From positions 62,001 to 126,000 of the forward strand of contig NZ_JAUSRO010000011.1 in NCBI RefSeq assembly GCF_030811835.1: a DNA stretch of 64,000 nucleotides, written 5' to 3'. Source of the DNA: Variovorax ginsengisoli (lineage in GTDB: Bacteria; Pseudomonadota; Gammaproteobacteria; Burkholderiales; Burkholderiaceae_C). Under the pieces are notes generated by a model. That model worked only from the letters and a program-made list of their open reading frames with translations. It had not been told where the DNA came from and searched no databases. Positions 36,966-45,367 of the stretch are shown piece after piece. The number at the start of each line of letters is the position of its first letter. Position 1 is the stretch's first letter. A program made the position numbers and the translations under genes.

Positions 36966-37063
36966 GAAGAACTCCTCACGAGTGGTAGGAACCTTCATGC
37001 TGATCCGGCTCTGTGAAGCGCATGTAAGCCGGACACGAAATCTTGTGTGCAGCTGTGTCGCCA

Positions 37064-40000
37064 TCACCAGGTGTCCACGCAGGGTGGCACGGCTGCCTGC
37101 GGGGCGGTGGCCGAGGTGAGACCACGCACCAGCCAGGCGCGGGTGTCCGCCGGGTCGATCACGGCATCGATCTCGAGCGTCTGTGCCATGTGGATGGCCT
37201 GGCCGTTCGCATACTGCTGCGCCACCAGCCGCTCGAACAGCGCATCTCGCTCGGCGCCGGCCGCCACGGCTTCGAGCTCCTTGCGATAGCCCAGGCGCAC
37301 CGCGCCTTCGAGACCCATGGCGCCGAACTCGCCGGTCGGCCAGGCCACGGTGAACACCGGCGCGTCGAAGCCGCCGGCCGTCATCGCCTGCGCGCCCAGG
37401 CCGTACCCCTTGCGCAGCACCACCGCGAAGAAAGGTACGCGCAGGTGGGAAGCCACCATGAACATGCGACACACGTGGCGCACTTGCGCCTGGGCCTCGA
37501 TCTCCGGCCCGACCATGAAGCCGGGCGTGTCGCACAGGGAGACGATGGGGAGCCCATGGGCATTGCACAGCTGCATGAAGCGTGCGGCCTTGTCGGCGGC
37601 CTCGACATCGATCGCGCCCCCCAGGTGGTGCGGGTTGTTCGCCATCAGGCCGACCGGACGGCCTTCGATGCGCGCCAGTGCCGTCACGATGCCGGCACCG
37701 AAGCCCGCGCGCAGTTCGAGCAACGCGCCGGTGTCGGCCACACCGCGCATCGCGGCGCGCACGTCGTACACCCGCAGCCGGTTCTCGGGAACAGCATGGC
37801 GCAGCGCGCGTGGATCGGCGCATTCCCAGTCGTCGACCGGTCCCTGGAAGTACGACAGGTACTGCTTGGCCGCAGCGACTGCGGCCGCCTCGTCGTCCAC
37901 CAGGATGTCGATGACGCCGTTCTTCGACTGCACCGCGCTCGGGCCGATCTGCTCCGGCGCAAAGGTGCCCAGCCCGCCGCCTTCGATCATGGCCGGGCCG
38001 CTCATGCCGATGTTGCTGGCGCGCGTGGCGATGATCACGTCGCTGCAGCCCAGCAATGCAGCATTGCCGGCAAAGCAGCGACCATGCACGATGCCAACCA
38101 CCGGCACCTTGCCCGACAGCGCCGCGAACTGGCTGAAGGTGTGGTTGTTGAGCCCGGCGACGATGGGCATATCCGTGTCGCCCGGGCGCCCACCACCGCC
38201 TTCGGCGAACAGCACCACCGGCAGCCGCAGCTGGTGCGCGATGCGCAGCATGCGATCGGTCTTCTGGTGGTTGCGCAGGCCCTGCGTGCCCGCCAGCACC
38301 GTGTAGTCGTAGGCCATCACCACGCAACGCGAGCGTTCGGCGCCGAAGCGGTCTGCATTGATGCTGCCGATGCCGGTCACCATGCCGTCGGCCGGCGTGT
38401 TGGCAATGAGGTCGTCCAGCGCGCGCCGGCGCGTCTGCGCCGCAATGGCGAGCGCGCCGTATTCGATGAAGTTGCCCGGGTCGGCGGCCAGGTCGCACAG
38501 GTCGTCGATATTGGCGCGCGCCGTGCGTCCGCCTTGCGCGCGGCGCTTGGCGACCGCCGCGGCGCGGTGATCGTCCCGTGTGGGTGCGTGGCGGTCGATG
38601 ACTTTCTGCAGATCGGGGCGGATGGCCGCCGGGTCGGGCGCGGCCTGCACCTCGGCCTGCACCGCGTGTGCATCGACCGCTTCCAGCCGCACCAGCGCCT
38701 GTCCTTCAACCAGGTAGTCGCCTGGCGACGCCAGCAGGGCGCGCACGCGGCCGGCCTCGGGGGCGTGCAGCAGGTGCTCCATTTTCATGGCTTCGAGCAC
38801 GCCGATCTGCGAACCGGCCGGGAGCACCTGACCGACCTCGACGTCGAACTGCACGAGGCGCGCGGGCATCGGCGCCCGGACGTGCAGGCCCACGTCTTCG
38901 TTGGCTTGTGAACCCCCTGCCGTCATGTCCTCGGCCGAAGCGGTCAGCGCACGAGGGTCTCGGTGGCCCTGCGCTGCCGCTTCGAGCAGCTCGCCCAGGT
39001 GCGCCTCGACGAAGCGCGTGTGCACCGTCTGCGTCGCGAACTCGGGGCGCGCGGCGATCGCGCGCAGCAATGGCAGGTTGGTCGCCACGCCGTCGATGCG
39101 GCATTCGTCGAGCGCGCGTTGCGAGCGCCGCAGTGCATCGGCGAAACGCGGCGACGCCGACTGCACGATGAGCTTGGCCAACAGCGTGTCGTAGTGCGGC
39201 GAAGGCGCGAGACCGGCGTAGCCGTGCGTGTCCACGCGCACGCCGGGTCCCGTCGGCAGGTCGAAACGCGCGAGCGTGCCGCCGGCCGGCCTTGCCGTGC
39301 CCTGTGCATCCAGCGTCTCGGCATTGATGCGCCACTGCACCGCAAAGCCGCGCTGCGCCGCCGTGCGGCCGGCCGCGATGCCCAGCCCGTCCAGCGACTG
39401 CCCCGCGGCGACGGCCAGCTGCAGTTGCACCAGGTCCAATCCGGTGACGGCTTCGGTCACCGTGTGCTCGACCTGCAGGCGCGGATTGGCTTCGATGAAG
39501 ACGAAGGGCAAGGCGCGCGTTCCGAGGGTCGCGTCCGCATGCGCGTCCACCAGGAATTCGAAGGTGCCGAGGCTGCGATAGTGCACCGCCGCGGCCATGC
39601 GCAACGCGGCCTGCGTGACCTGCTCGCGCAGGCCTTCGGACAGCGACGGGCTCGGCGCGATCTCGACCAGTTTCTGAAAGCGCCGCTGCAGCGTGCACTC
39701 GCGCTCGCCGAGGCTCGCTACCGCCTGACCGTCGCCCAGCACCTGCACCTCGATGTGCCGGGCCTGCAGCATCAGCCGTTCGACATACACGCCTTCCACA
39801 CCGAAGGCGCGGGCCTCCGATGCGCAGCGTGCGTAGGCTTCGGGCAGGTCATCGGCAGCCAGCACCGCGCGCATGCCGCGGCCACCGCCCCCGCCAAGCG
39901 CCTTGATCATCATGCCGGCGCCCTCGCGCTGCTGCTCGGCGAAGAACGCCTGCGCCTCGGCCAGGGTGACGGCGCCGGCGCTGCCCGGCATGACCGGAAC

Positions 40001-40378
40001 GTCGCATTGCGTGGCCAGCGCGCGGGCGCGTGCCTTGTCGCCGAACAGCGCCAGCTGGTCGGGCGTCGGGCCGATGAAGACCAGGCCGGCCTCGGCGCAG
40101 GCCGCGGCAAAGTCAGCGCGCTCGCTGAGGAAGCCATAGCCGGGATGCACCGCGTCGCAACCCTGCGCGCGCGCCACGCGCAGCAGGTCGGCGATGTCGA
40201 GGTAAGCCGCAGGGCCCGTGGCCGCAAGCGCCACGGCCACGTCGGCCAGCTGCACGTGCAGCGCCTGCGCATCGTCCTGCGCATGCACCGCCACGCTGCC
40301 GATGCCCAGGTCCTGCAAGGCGCGCACGAGGCGCACGGCGATCTCGCCACGGTTGGCAATCAATACCTTCTTGAACAT
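37064..40378 (-). CDS. Single-chain acyl-CoA carboxylase (biotin carboxylase + BCCP + carboxyltransferase)
   Basis: A 1104-residue biotin enzyme holding all three parts of an acyl-CoA carboxylase in one chain. Residues 1-450 are biotin carboxylase (KVLIANRGEIAVR, ATP loop GGGGGRGM at 162-169, EANPRLQVEHTVTE at 296-309). Residues about 495-570 are the biotinyl domain with EAMKM at 529-533, biotin on Lys532. Residues about 590-1100 are the paired carboxyltransferase halves (GGGRPGDTD, AGNAALLGCSD, then MVGPEIEA and FGAMGLEGAVRLGYRKELE). Most acetyl- or propionyl-CoA carboxylases split these into two or more proteins. Likely substrates are short or branched acyl-CoAs, perhaps made by the acyl-CoA ligase encoded just upstream on the same strand. 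Confidence 0.92.
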   Translation of the reverse strand: MFKKVLIANRGEIAVRLVRALQDLGIGSVAVHAQDDAQALHVQLADVAVALAATGPAAYLDIADLLRVARAQGCDAVHPGYGFLSERADFAAACAEAGLVFIGPTPDQLALFGDKARARALATQCDVPVMPGSAGAVTLAEAQAFFAEQQREGAGMMIKALGGGGGRGMRAVLAADDLPEAYARCASEARAFGVEGVYVERLMLQARHIEVQVLGDGQAVASLGERECTLQRRFQKLVEIAPSPSLSEGLREQVTQAALRMAAAVHYRSLGTFEFLVDAHADATLGTRALPFVFIEANPRLQVEHTVTEAVTGLDLVQLQLAVAAGQSLDGLGIAAGRTAAQRGFAVQWRINAETLDAQGTARPAGGTLARFDLPTGPGVRVDTHGYAGLAPSPHYDTLLAKLIVQSASPRFADALRRSQRALDECRIDGVATNLPLLRAIAARPEFATQTVHTRFVEAHLGELLEAAAQGHRDPRALTASAEDMTAGGSQANEDVGLHVRAPMPARLVQFDVEVGQVLPAGSQIGVLEAMKMEHLLHAPEAGRVRALLASPGDYLVEGQALVRLEAVDAHAVQAEVQAAPDPAAIRPDLQKVIDRHAPTRDDHRAAAVAKRRAQGGRTARANIDDLCDLAADPGNFIEYGALAIAAQTRRRALDDLIANTPADGMVTGIGSINADRFGAERSRCVVMAYDYTVLAGTQGLRNHQKTDRMLRIAHQLRLPVVLFAEGGGGRPGDTDMPIVAGLNNHTFSQFAALSGKVPVVGIVHGRCFAGNAALLGCSDVIIATRASNIGMSGPAMIEGGGLGTFAPEQIGPSAVQSKNGVIDILVDDEAAAVAAAKQYLSYFQGPVDDWECADPRALRHAVPENRLRVYDVRAAMRGVADTGALLELRAGFGAGIVTALARIEGRPVGLMANNPHHLGGAIDVEAADKAARFMQLCNAHGLPIVSLCDTPGFMVGPEIEAQAQVRHVCRMFMVASHLRVPFFAVVLRKGYGLGAQAMTAGGFDAPVFTVAWPTGEFGAMGLEGAVRLGYRKELEAVAAGAERDALFERLVAQQYANGQAIHMAQTLEIDAVIDPADTRAWLVRGLTSATAPQAAVPPCVDTW

Positions 40379-40404
40379 TTTTCAGAACCGATCAGTGCAT
40401 GCGA

Positions 40405-40500
40405 AAAACACCGCGGAACCGGCTTTGCCAGGCTGCCGGTGTTGCCCCCGGTAAGGGGGCGGGAGAAGCGACACGAAGTGAGCGGAGCCCAGGGGAGCGC
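40405..40500 (-). repeat. Interspersed GC-rich repeat, copy 2
   Basis: Aligns closely with 9335-9427. GCCCCC (40444-40449) and GGGGGC (40455-40460) form a hairpin with a five-base loop; a second stem pairs ACCGGC with GCCGGT on the minus strand and is followed by CCGCGG and a five-T run. It starts exactly at the stop of the acyl-CoA ligase gene, so it may terminate that transcript before the carboxylase gene. Confidence 0.8.
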
Positions 40501-42123
40501 TCATTTCAACAAACGACGAAGCACCTTGCCGGCGCCGGTGGTCGGCAGTGCTTCGATGAAGCTCACGCTGCGCGGCGCCTTGTAGCTCGCCATGTTCTCG
40601 CGGCACCAGGCGATCAGTTCGTCGGCTGCCAGCAGCGCGCCGGGCTTCTTCACAATGAAGGCCTTGACCACCTCGCCCTTTTCCGCGTCGGGCAGCGAGA
40701 CGACGGCGGCCTGCGCCACGGCGGGATGCTTGATGAGGATGGTCTCGACCTCTTCGGGGAACACGCTGTAGCCCGAGACCTTGATCATCTCCTTGAAGCG
40801 GCCCAGGAAGGTGAGGTAGCCCTCGGCATCGCGCTTGCCCATGTCGCCGGTGTGCACCCAGCCGTCGCGCAGCGTGGCGGCCGTGGCTTGCGGCTTGTTC
40901 CAGTAGCCCTTGAAGGTGCCCGGGCTGCGCAGCACGATCTCGCCGACCTCGCCGGTCGGCAGCTCCGTTCCGGTGTCGGGGTCGAGGATGCGGATGGTCA
41001 CGCCCGGCACTGGAAGACCCTGCGTGCCCCAGCGCGGCGCATGGTGCGGCGTGTAGGTGTCGCAGGTGTGCGTCTCGCTCAGGCCGTAGGCGGCTTCGAA
41101 CGAACTGCAGTGGCGCGCGAAGCCACGCCACTGGTCGGCCAGCACCTGCGTGAAGGTGATGCCGAAGCTGGTCACCGGGTTCATGCGCAGGCTGCCCAGG
41201 TCGAAGGACGCGATGTCCGCCTGCTGCATCACGGCCACATTCATGGGCGCGATGCTGTACCACCAACTGACCCGGTAACGCTCGATCGCCTGCAGCACGG
41301 CATGCGGATCGAAGCGATGCAGCAGCACCGATGCAGCACCGGTGAGCACCGGCACGTTGACGCCCATCAGCATGCCGGCGATGTGATAGAGCGGTGCCAC
41401 GGACAGCAGCACGTCGTCGGCGCTCACGCCATTGCAGTCCGCTGCTGCGGCTGTCTTGAACAGCGCGTTGCCGTAGCTGAGCATCGCGCCCTTGGGCAGG
41501 CCGGTGGTGCCCGAGGTGTAGGTCATGAGCGCCACGTCGTCGAGCGCGATGTCCACCGGCGCGGGCCGGGCGTCGCCGCGCATCGCATCGAGGAAGTCCT
41601 CGCAGCCGGTGGGCACTTCGCGTGGCATCTGCTGGAGCGCCTTCAGGTCGGGAGGCACATCCAGCGCGGGCGTGGCCGGCAACAGGTCGGTGTAGTGCAC
41701 CACGAACACGTGAACGAGCGTGCTGTCGGGCTGCACCTGCGCGACCACCGGCATCAGCGGTGCCGCCGCGACGATCACGCGCGCCTTCAGGTCGCCGACC
41801 TGATAGGCCAGCTCGTGCACCTTGTTGAGCGGCCCGCTCGGGCAGACGATCGCGCCGATCTTCTGGATGCCGAAATGCGCGACCAGGTACTGCGGACAAT
41901 TGTTCAGGAAGAGCACCACCGGCTCGCCCTTGCGCACGCCCAGCGCCTGAAGCCGTGCGGCAAAGGCGTCGCTGGCGCGATCGAGTTCGGCCCAGCTCAT
42001 CGCATGGCCGTACCAGTGGCAGGCGGGCAGGTCGCCGCGCTCGCGCGCATGGGTGCGCAGGTAGGCATGCAAGGGCTGCTGGGGCCTTGTCGGGGTCGTG
42101 GCCCCTGTGGTGTTTGTCTCCAT
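40501..42123 (-). CDS. AMP-dependent acyl-CoA ligase/synthetase
   Basis: A 540-residue adenylate-forming enzyme that activates a carboxylic acid to its CoA thioester. Family motifs: TYTSGTTGLPKGAML (P-loop A3), AAYGLSETH (A5), GWVHTGDMGKRDAEGYLTFLGRFKEMIKVSGYSVFPEEVE (A7-A8) and the catalytic lysine region PTTGAGKVLRRLLK (A10). The acid substrate cannot be read from sequence; medium- or branched-chain acids are plausible. It is divergent from a TetR regulator (85-base gap with an operator) and upstream of the single-chain carboxylase on the same strand, separated only by repeat copy 2, so the two may act in sequence. Confidence 0.9.
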   Translation of the reverse strand: METNTTGATTPTRPQQPLHAYLRTHARERGDLPACHWYGHAMSWAELDRASDAFAARLQALGVRKGEPVVLFLNNCPQYLVAHFGIQKIGAIVCPSGPLNKVHELAYQVGDLKARVIVAAAPLMPVVAQVQPDSTLVHVFVVHYTDLLPATPALDVPPDLKALQQMPREVPTGCEDFLDAMRGDARPAPVDIALDDVALMTYTSGTTGLPKGAMLSYGNALFKTAAAADCNGVSADDVLLSVAPLYHIAGMLMGVNVPVLTGAASVLLHRFDPHAVLQAIERYRVSWWYSIAPMNVAVMQQADIASFDLGSLRMNPVTSFGITFTQVLADQWRGFARHCSSFEAAYGLSETHTCDTYTPHHAPRWGTQGLPVPGVTIRILDPDTGTELPTGEVGEIVLRSPGTFKGYWNKPQATAATLRDGWVHTGDMGKRDAEGYLTFLGRFKEMIKVSGYSVFPEEVETILIKHPAVAQAAVVSLPDAEKGEVVKAFIVKKPGALLAADELIAWCRENMASYKAPRSVSFIEALPTTGAGKVLRRLLK

Positions 42124-42202
42124 GGCGTCACTCTCTCAGGGTTATCGATAGCCGTTGCAACGGTCGATCGGCTTGCCAGTGCGGCATGGTGCCCCAACAA
42201 TC

Positions 42203-42216
42203 CTACCGATGGGTAG
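42203..42216. promoter_or_regulatory. Palindrome overlapping the TetR start codon
   Basis: CTACC-GATG-GGTAG is a perfect 14-base dyad (near-perfect to 18) whose centre contains the ATG of the TetR gene. Its place between the divergent ligase and TetR genes marks it as the probable TetR operator and implies autoregulation. Confidence 0.5.
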
Positions 42217-42862
42217 AACATCGGAGACACCGCACAAACCCCACCTGCCGGCGGGCACCGGCCGCCAGCGGGCGGCCACCGAATCGACCGACGCGCAGCG
42301 CGAGCGCATCCTCCAGGCGGCCGCCCTCCTGTTCGCAGCCCAGGGCTACGCCCACACCACGATGGCGCAGATAGTGCGCGCGCTGGGCGTGACCAAGCCC
42401 TTCGTCTACTACTACTTTCGCGACAAGCAGGAGATCTTCGAAACCCTGTCCTGGCGCCCGACGGTCGACTGCTTCACGTCGATGGACTTCGCCGACGACG
42501 ACCACCGCAGCGCACGCATCAAGGTCACCGAAGGCATCGAGCGGCTGATCCGCGCCACCATCGCGCATCACCCCTGCGCGGTGTTTCCCTACCGCGAGCC
42601 GCAGGTGTACCGCCCCGAATACCTCGCCGCACAGAAGAAGCTGGCGTGTCACTTCTACGACCGGCTGTGCGCCCTGCTCGAAGAAGGCCGGCGCGACGGC
42701 GATTTCGATTTTTCCGAGACCCGCATCACCGCGCTGGCGGCCTGCAGCCTGCCAGGCTTTCTCTACACCTGGTACCACCCCGACGGCCGACTTGCACCCG
42801 ATGCCATGGTGGCCGAACTGTCGCGCCTGGCCTGGCGGGTGCTCGGCCTGCGCACCCGCTGA
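42209..42862 (+). CDS. TetR family transcriptional regulator
   Basis: A 217-residue regulator with N-terminal TetR helix-turn-helix (about 30-75, including TTMAQIVRALGVTKPFVYYYFRDKQEIFE) and a ligand-binding domain of ordinary size ending RLAWRVLGLRTR. In this family the ligand is often a CoA ester or acid; here it probably controls the divergent acyl-CoA ligase and the downstream binding protein. The start at 42209 gives a normal N-terminus and lies seven bases after AACAAT; an upstream in-frame ATG at 42155 adds 18 residues. A dyad overlaps the start codon. Confidence 0.88.
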   Translation: MGRTSETPHKPHLPAGTGRQRAATESTDAQRERILQAAALLFAAQGYAHTTMAQIVRALGVTKPFVYYYFRDKQEIFETLSWRPTVDCFTSMDFADDDHRSARIKVTEGIERLIRATIAHHPCAVFPYREPQVYRPEYLAAQKKLACHFYDRLCALLEEGRRDGDFDFSETRITALAACSLPGFLYTWYHPDGRLAPDAMVAELSRLAWRVLGLRTR

Positions 42863-42924
42863 ATCGCTTTTTTTCGACCGGCGGGGCCGGCGCCATTCCC
42901 CGAGAAAAGAAGGAGACAACCACC

Positions 42925-44172
42925 ATGCACGTTCCGTTTCGATGCGCCACCATGGCGCTTGCGGCGCTGCTCGCCGCCAGCGTGCAGGCACAGCCTGCTA
43001 CCTACAAGATCGCCTACATCGACCCGTTGTCGGGTCCGTTCGCCAACGTCGGTGAACTGATGCTGTCGCACATCCAGTTCGCGGTCGACGACATCAACGC
43101 CAAGGGCGGGGTGCTCGGCGGCACGCGGCTGCAGTTGCTGCAGTTCGACAGCAAGCTGTCGGCGCAGGAAAGCCAGAGCGCCTTGCAGGCCGCCATCGAC
43201 CAGGGTGCGCGGGCCATCGTCACGGGCGGGTCCGGATCGTCGGTGGTGACGGCCTTGGTGCTGTCGGTCGCGCGCTGGAACCAGCGCAACCCGGGCAAGG
43301 AACTGCTGGTGCTCAACCACTCGTCGATCGACCCGGAGATGACCGGCAAGGCCTGCAGCTTCTGGCACTTCCAGACCGAAGCCAACACCGCCATGAAGAT
43401 GAAGGCGCTCGCCAACTACATCAAGAAGACGCCGGATGTGAAGAAGGTCTACCTCCTGAACCAGGACTACGCCCACGGCAAGCAGTGGGCGAGCTACGGA
43501 CGGCAGCTGGTGGGGCTCGCGCGGCCGGACATCCAGTTCGTGGGCGAGACGCTGCATCCGATCGGGCGGGTCAAGGACTTCGCGCCCTACCTCGCGAACA
43601 TCAAGCAGTCGGGCGCCGACTCGGTGATCACCGGCAACTGGGGCCAGGACATGACGCTGCTGCTCAAGGCCGCGGGCGATGCGGGCTACGACCTGCGCTA
43701 CTTCAATCACAGCGCGGGCTCGATCCCAGGCACGGTGCTGGCCGCCTCGCAGGCCAAGCTGGGCCAGCTCACCTGGGTGGCCGAATGGCATCCGGGGCAG
43801 GCCGACATGCCCAGGGTCGACGCGCTCGCCAAGGCCTACAAGGCGAAGACCGGCAAGGAGTTCCTCGCACCGCGCATCGACTTCACGCCGCGCATGCTGG
43901 CCGCGGCCATCAACAAGGCAGGCAGCACGGACACCCCCAAGGTCGCCGCGGCGCTGGAGAACCTGAGCTTCGATTCCGTGGTCGGCCCGGTGCGCATGCG
44001 CGCCGAAGACCACCAGTTGTTGCTGCCGCAGGTGGTCAACACCATCGCGCCGGTCGACGGCAAGGCGGTCAAGGTCGGCTGGGACGGCACGAACTACGGC
44101 TTTCGTACCGACGCGGTGTATTCCGGCAACGAGCTGGCGCAGGGCACAGACTGCAAGATGATCCGTCCTTGA
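42925..44172 (+). CDS. Branched-chain-type ABC transporter substrate-binding protein
   Basis: A 415-residue periplasmic binding protein of the type 1 (Leu/Ile/Val-like) fold, with signal peptide (MHVPFRCATMALAALLAASVQA). Typical features are IAYIDPLSGPFANVG after cleavage, GGVLGGTRLQLLQFDS, GGSGSSVVTAL and the late DFTPRMLAAAINKAGS. AAGGAGA eight bases upstream fixes the start. The permease and ATPase genes of its transporter are not in the window, so it either works with a distant system or is a sensor. Position after TetR and opposite the acyl-CoA ligase suggests it captures the acid that the ligase activates. Confidence 0.88.
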   Translation: MHVPFRCATMALAALLAASVQAQPATYKIAYIDPLSGPFANVGELMLSHIQFAVDDINAKGGVLGGTRLQLLQFDSKLSAQESQSALQAAIDQGARAIVTGGSGSSVVTALVLSVARWNQRNPGKELLVLNHSSIDPEMTGKACSFWHFQTEANTAMKMKALANYIKKTPDVKKVYLLNQDYAHGKQWASYGRQLVGLARPDIQFVGETLHPIGRVKDFAPYLANIKQSGADSVITGNWGQDMTLLLKAAGDAGYDLRYFNHSAGSIPGTVLAASQAKLGQLTWVAEWHPGQADMPRVDALAKAYKAKTGKEFLAPRIDFTPRMLAAAINKAGSTDTPKVAAALENLSFDSVVGPVRMRAEDHQLLLPQVVNTIAPVDGKAVKVGWDGTNYGFRTDAVYSGNELAQGTDCKMIRP

Positions 44173-44244
44173 CTACACACGGTCGTCGCCTGCGTGGCTT
44201 AAGCTTTCTGCTCACCAACGAAAGCCACCGAAAAGCCACCGACG

Positions 44245-45165
44245 ATGACGACCTCCACGACCACCCTCCAACTGATCGGCGCACCCACCGATGTCGGCGC
44301 CAGCGTGCGCGGCGCCGGCATGGGGCCCGATGCGCTGCGCGTCGCGGACATCGGCGGCATGCTGACGCGCCTGGGCCTGCAGGTGATCGACGCCGGCAAC
44401 CTGGCCGGCCCAGCCACGCCCTGGACCGCACCCGCGCACGGCCTGCGCCATCTCGAGGAGGTGGTGGCATGGAACCGGGCGGTCTACCAGGCCGTCGACA
44501 CCGCGCTGGGCGCGGGGCACGTGCCCGTGATGATGGGCGGCGACCATTGCCTGGCCATCGGCTCGATCAGCGCCGTGGCACGGCACACACGCCAGCGCGG
44601 CAAGAAACTGCGCGTGCTGTGGTTTGACGCGCACACCGACGTCAACACCGACACCACCAGTCCGAGCGGCAACATCCACGGCATGCCGGTGGCCTGCCTG
44701 CTGGGCCACGGCCCGGCTGCGCTCACCGGCTGGAGCGGCGAGCGCGCCGCGCTGGCACCCGAGGCGATCCGCTTCATCGGCATTCGCAGTGTCGATGCCG
44801 ACGAGAAGAAGGCGATCCGCACGCTCGGCCTGACCGTCTTCGACATGCGTCACATCGACGAGAACGGCATGCGCGCCGCCATGGCCGCCGCGCTGGCCGA
44901 CGTCGACGAGGACACCCACCTGCACGTGAGCTTCGACCTCGATTGCCTGGACCCCGACTACGCCCCCGGCGTGGGCACGGGCGTGCGCGGCGGGCCGACC
45001 TACCGCGAAATGCAGCTGTGCATGGAAATGGCCGCCGACACCGGCCGCCTGGGCTCGCTCGACGTGGTGGAACTCAACCCGGCACTGGACGTGCGCAACC
45101 GCACCGCCGAAGTGGCGGTGGAACTCATCGAAAGCCTGTTCGGCAAGTCGACCCTGGTGCGCTAG
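44245..45165 (+). CDS. rocF: Arginase
   Basis: Hydrolyses arginine to ornithine and urea. The 306-residue protein carries the full dimanganese site: His101 in GGDHC, Asp128, His130 and Asp132 in DAHTDVN, His145 in NIHGMPVA, and Asp231 and Asp233 in SFDLDCLDP. It has the length and the Gly-rich N-terminus (GAPTDVGASVRGAGMGPDALR) of arginase rather than agmatinase or formiminoglutamase. The preceding gap contains a short repeated AAAGCCACCGA. No ornithine-catabolic gene is adjacent, although proline and glutamate enzymes (putA, glutamate dehydrogenase) occur in the window. Confidence 0.92.
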   Translation: MTTSTTTLQLIGAPTDVGASVRGAGMGPDALRVADIGGMLTRLGLQVIDAGNLAGPATPWTAPAHGLRHLEEVVAWNRAVYQAVDTALGAGHVPVMMGGDHCLAIGSISAVARHTRQRGKKLRVLWFDAHTDVNTDTTSPSGNIHGMPVACLLGHGPAALTGWSGERAALAPEAIRFIGIRSVDADEKKAIRTLGLTVFDMRHIDENGMRAAMAAALADVDEDTHLHVSFDLDCLDPDYAPGVGTGVRGGPTYREMQLCMEMAADTGRLGSLDVVELNPALDVRNRTAEVAVELIESLFGKSTLVR

Positions 45166-45250
45166 CTTCGCAATGGCCGGTGGCCCCGCCATCGGCCGCC
45201 ATCGCCTGGCTAGGTGTAACCCCTATTCCGGGCGATTAATGAACGCAAAC

Positions 45251-45314
45251 GTTCGATCATCGATCACTTGGGTGTGACGAAGCGTTGTCGCGGGCGGTCC
45301 GTGGCGCCTAAAGT
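45251..45314 (+). promoter_or_regulatory. PcaR/PcaU-like operator and promoter of the dehydroshikimate dehydratase gene
   Basis: GTTCGATCATCGATC (45251-45265) closely resembles the IclR-type PcaR site as I recall it (GTTCGATAATCGCAC, 12 of 15 match). Downstream, TTGTCG (45285-45290), an 18-base spacer and TAAAGT (45309-45314) form a promoter, placing the site near -60, an activator position. Another dyad, GAACG-CAAA-CGTTC, overlaps at 45241-45254. Confidence 0.5.
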
Positions 45315-45367
45315 CGCGTCGCTGCCCTCAGAGGGCCACCCCTACTCCACACGCCCCACACCGCGCC

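Noticed and set aside
45166..45367. Possible small gene or RNA in the 202-base gap after arginase
   Set aside because: No open frame with a start and ribosome-binding site was found; the sequence is explained by operator dyads and a promoter.
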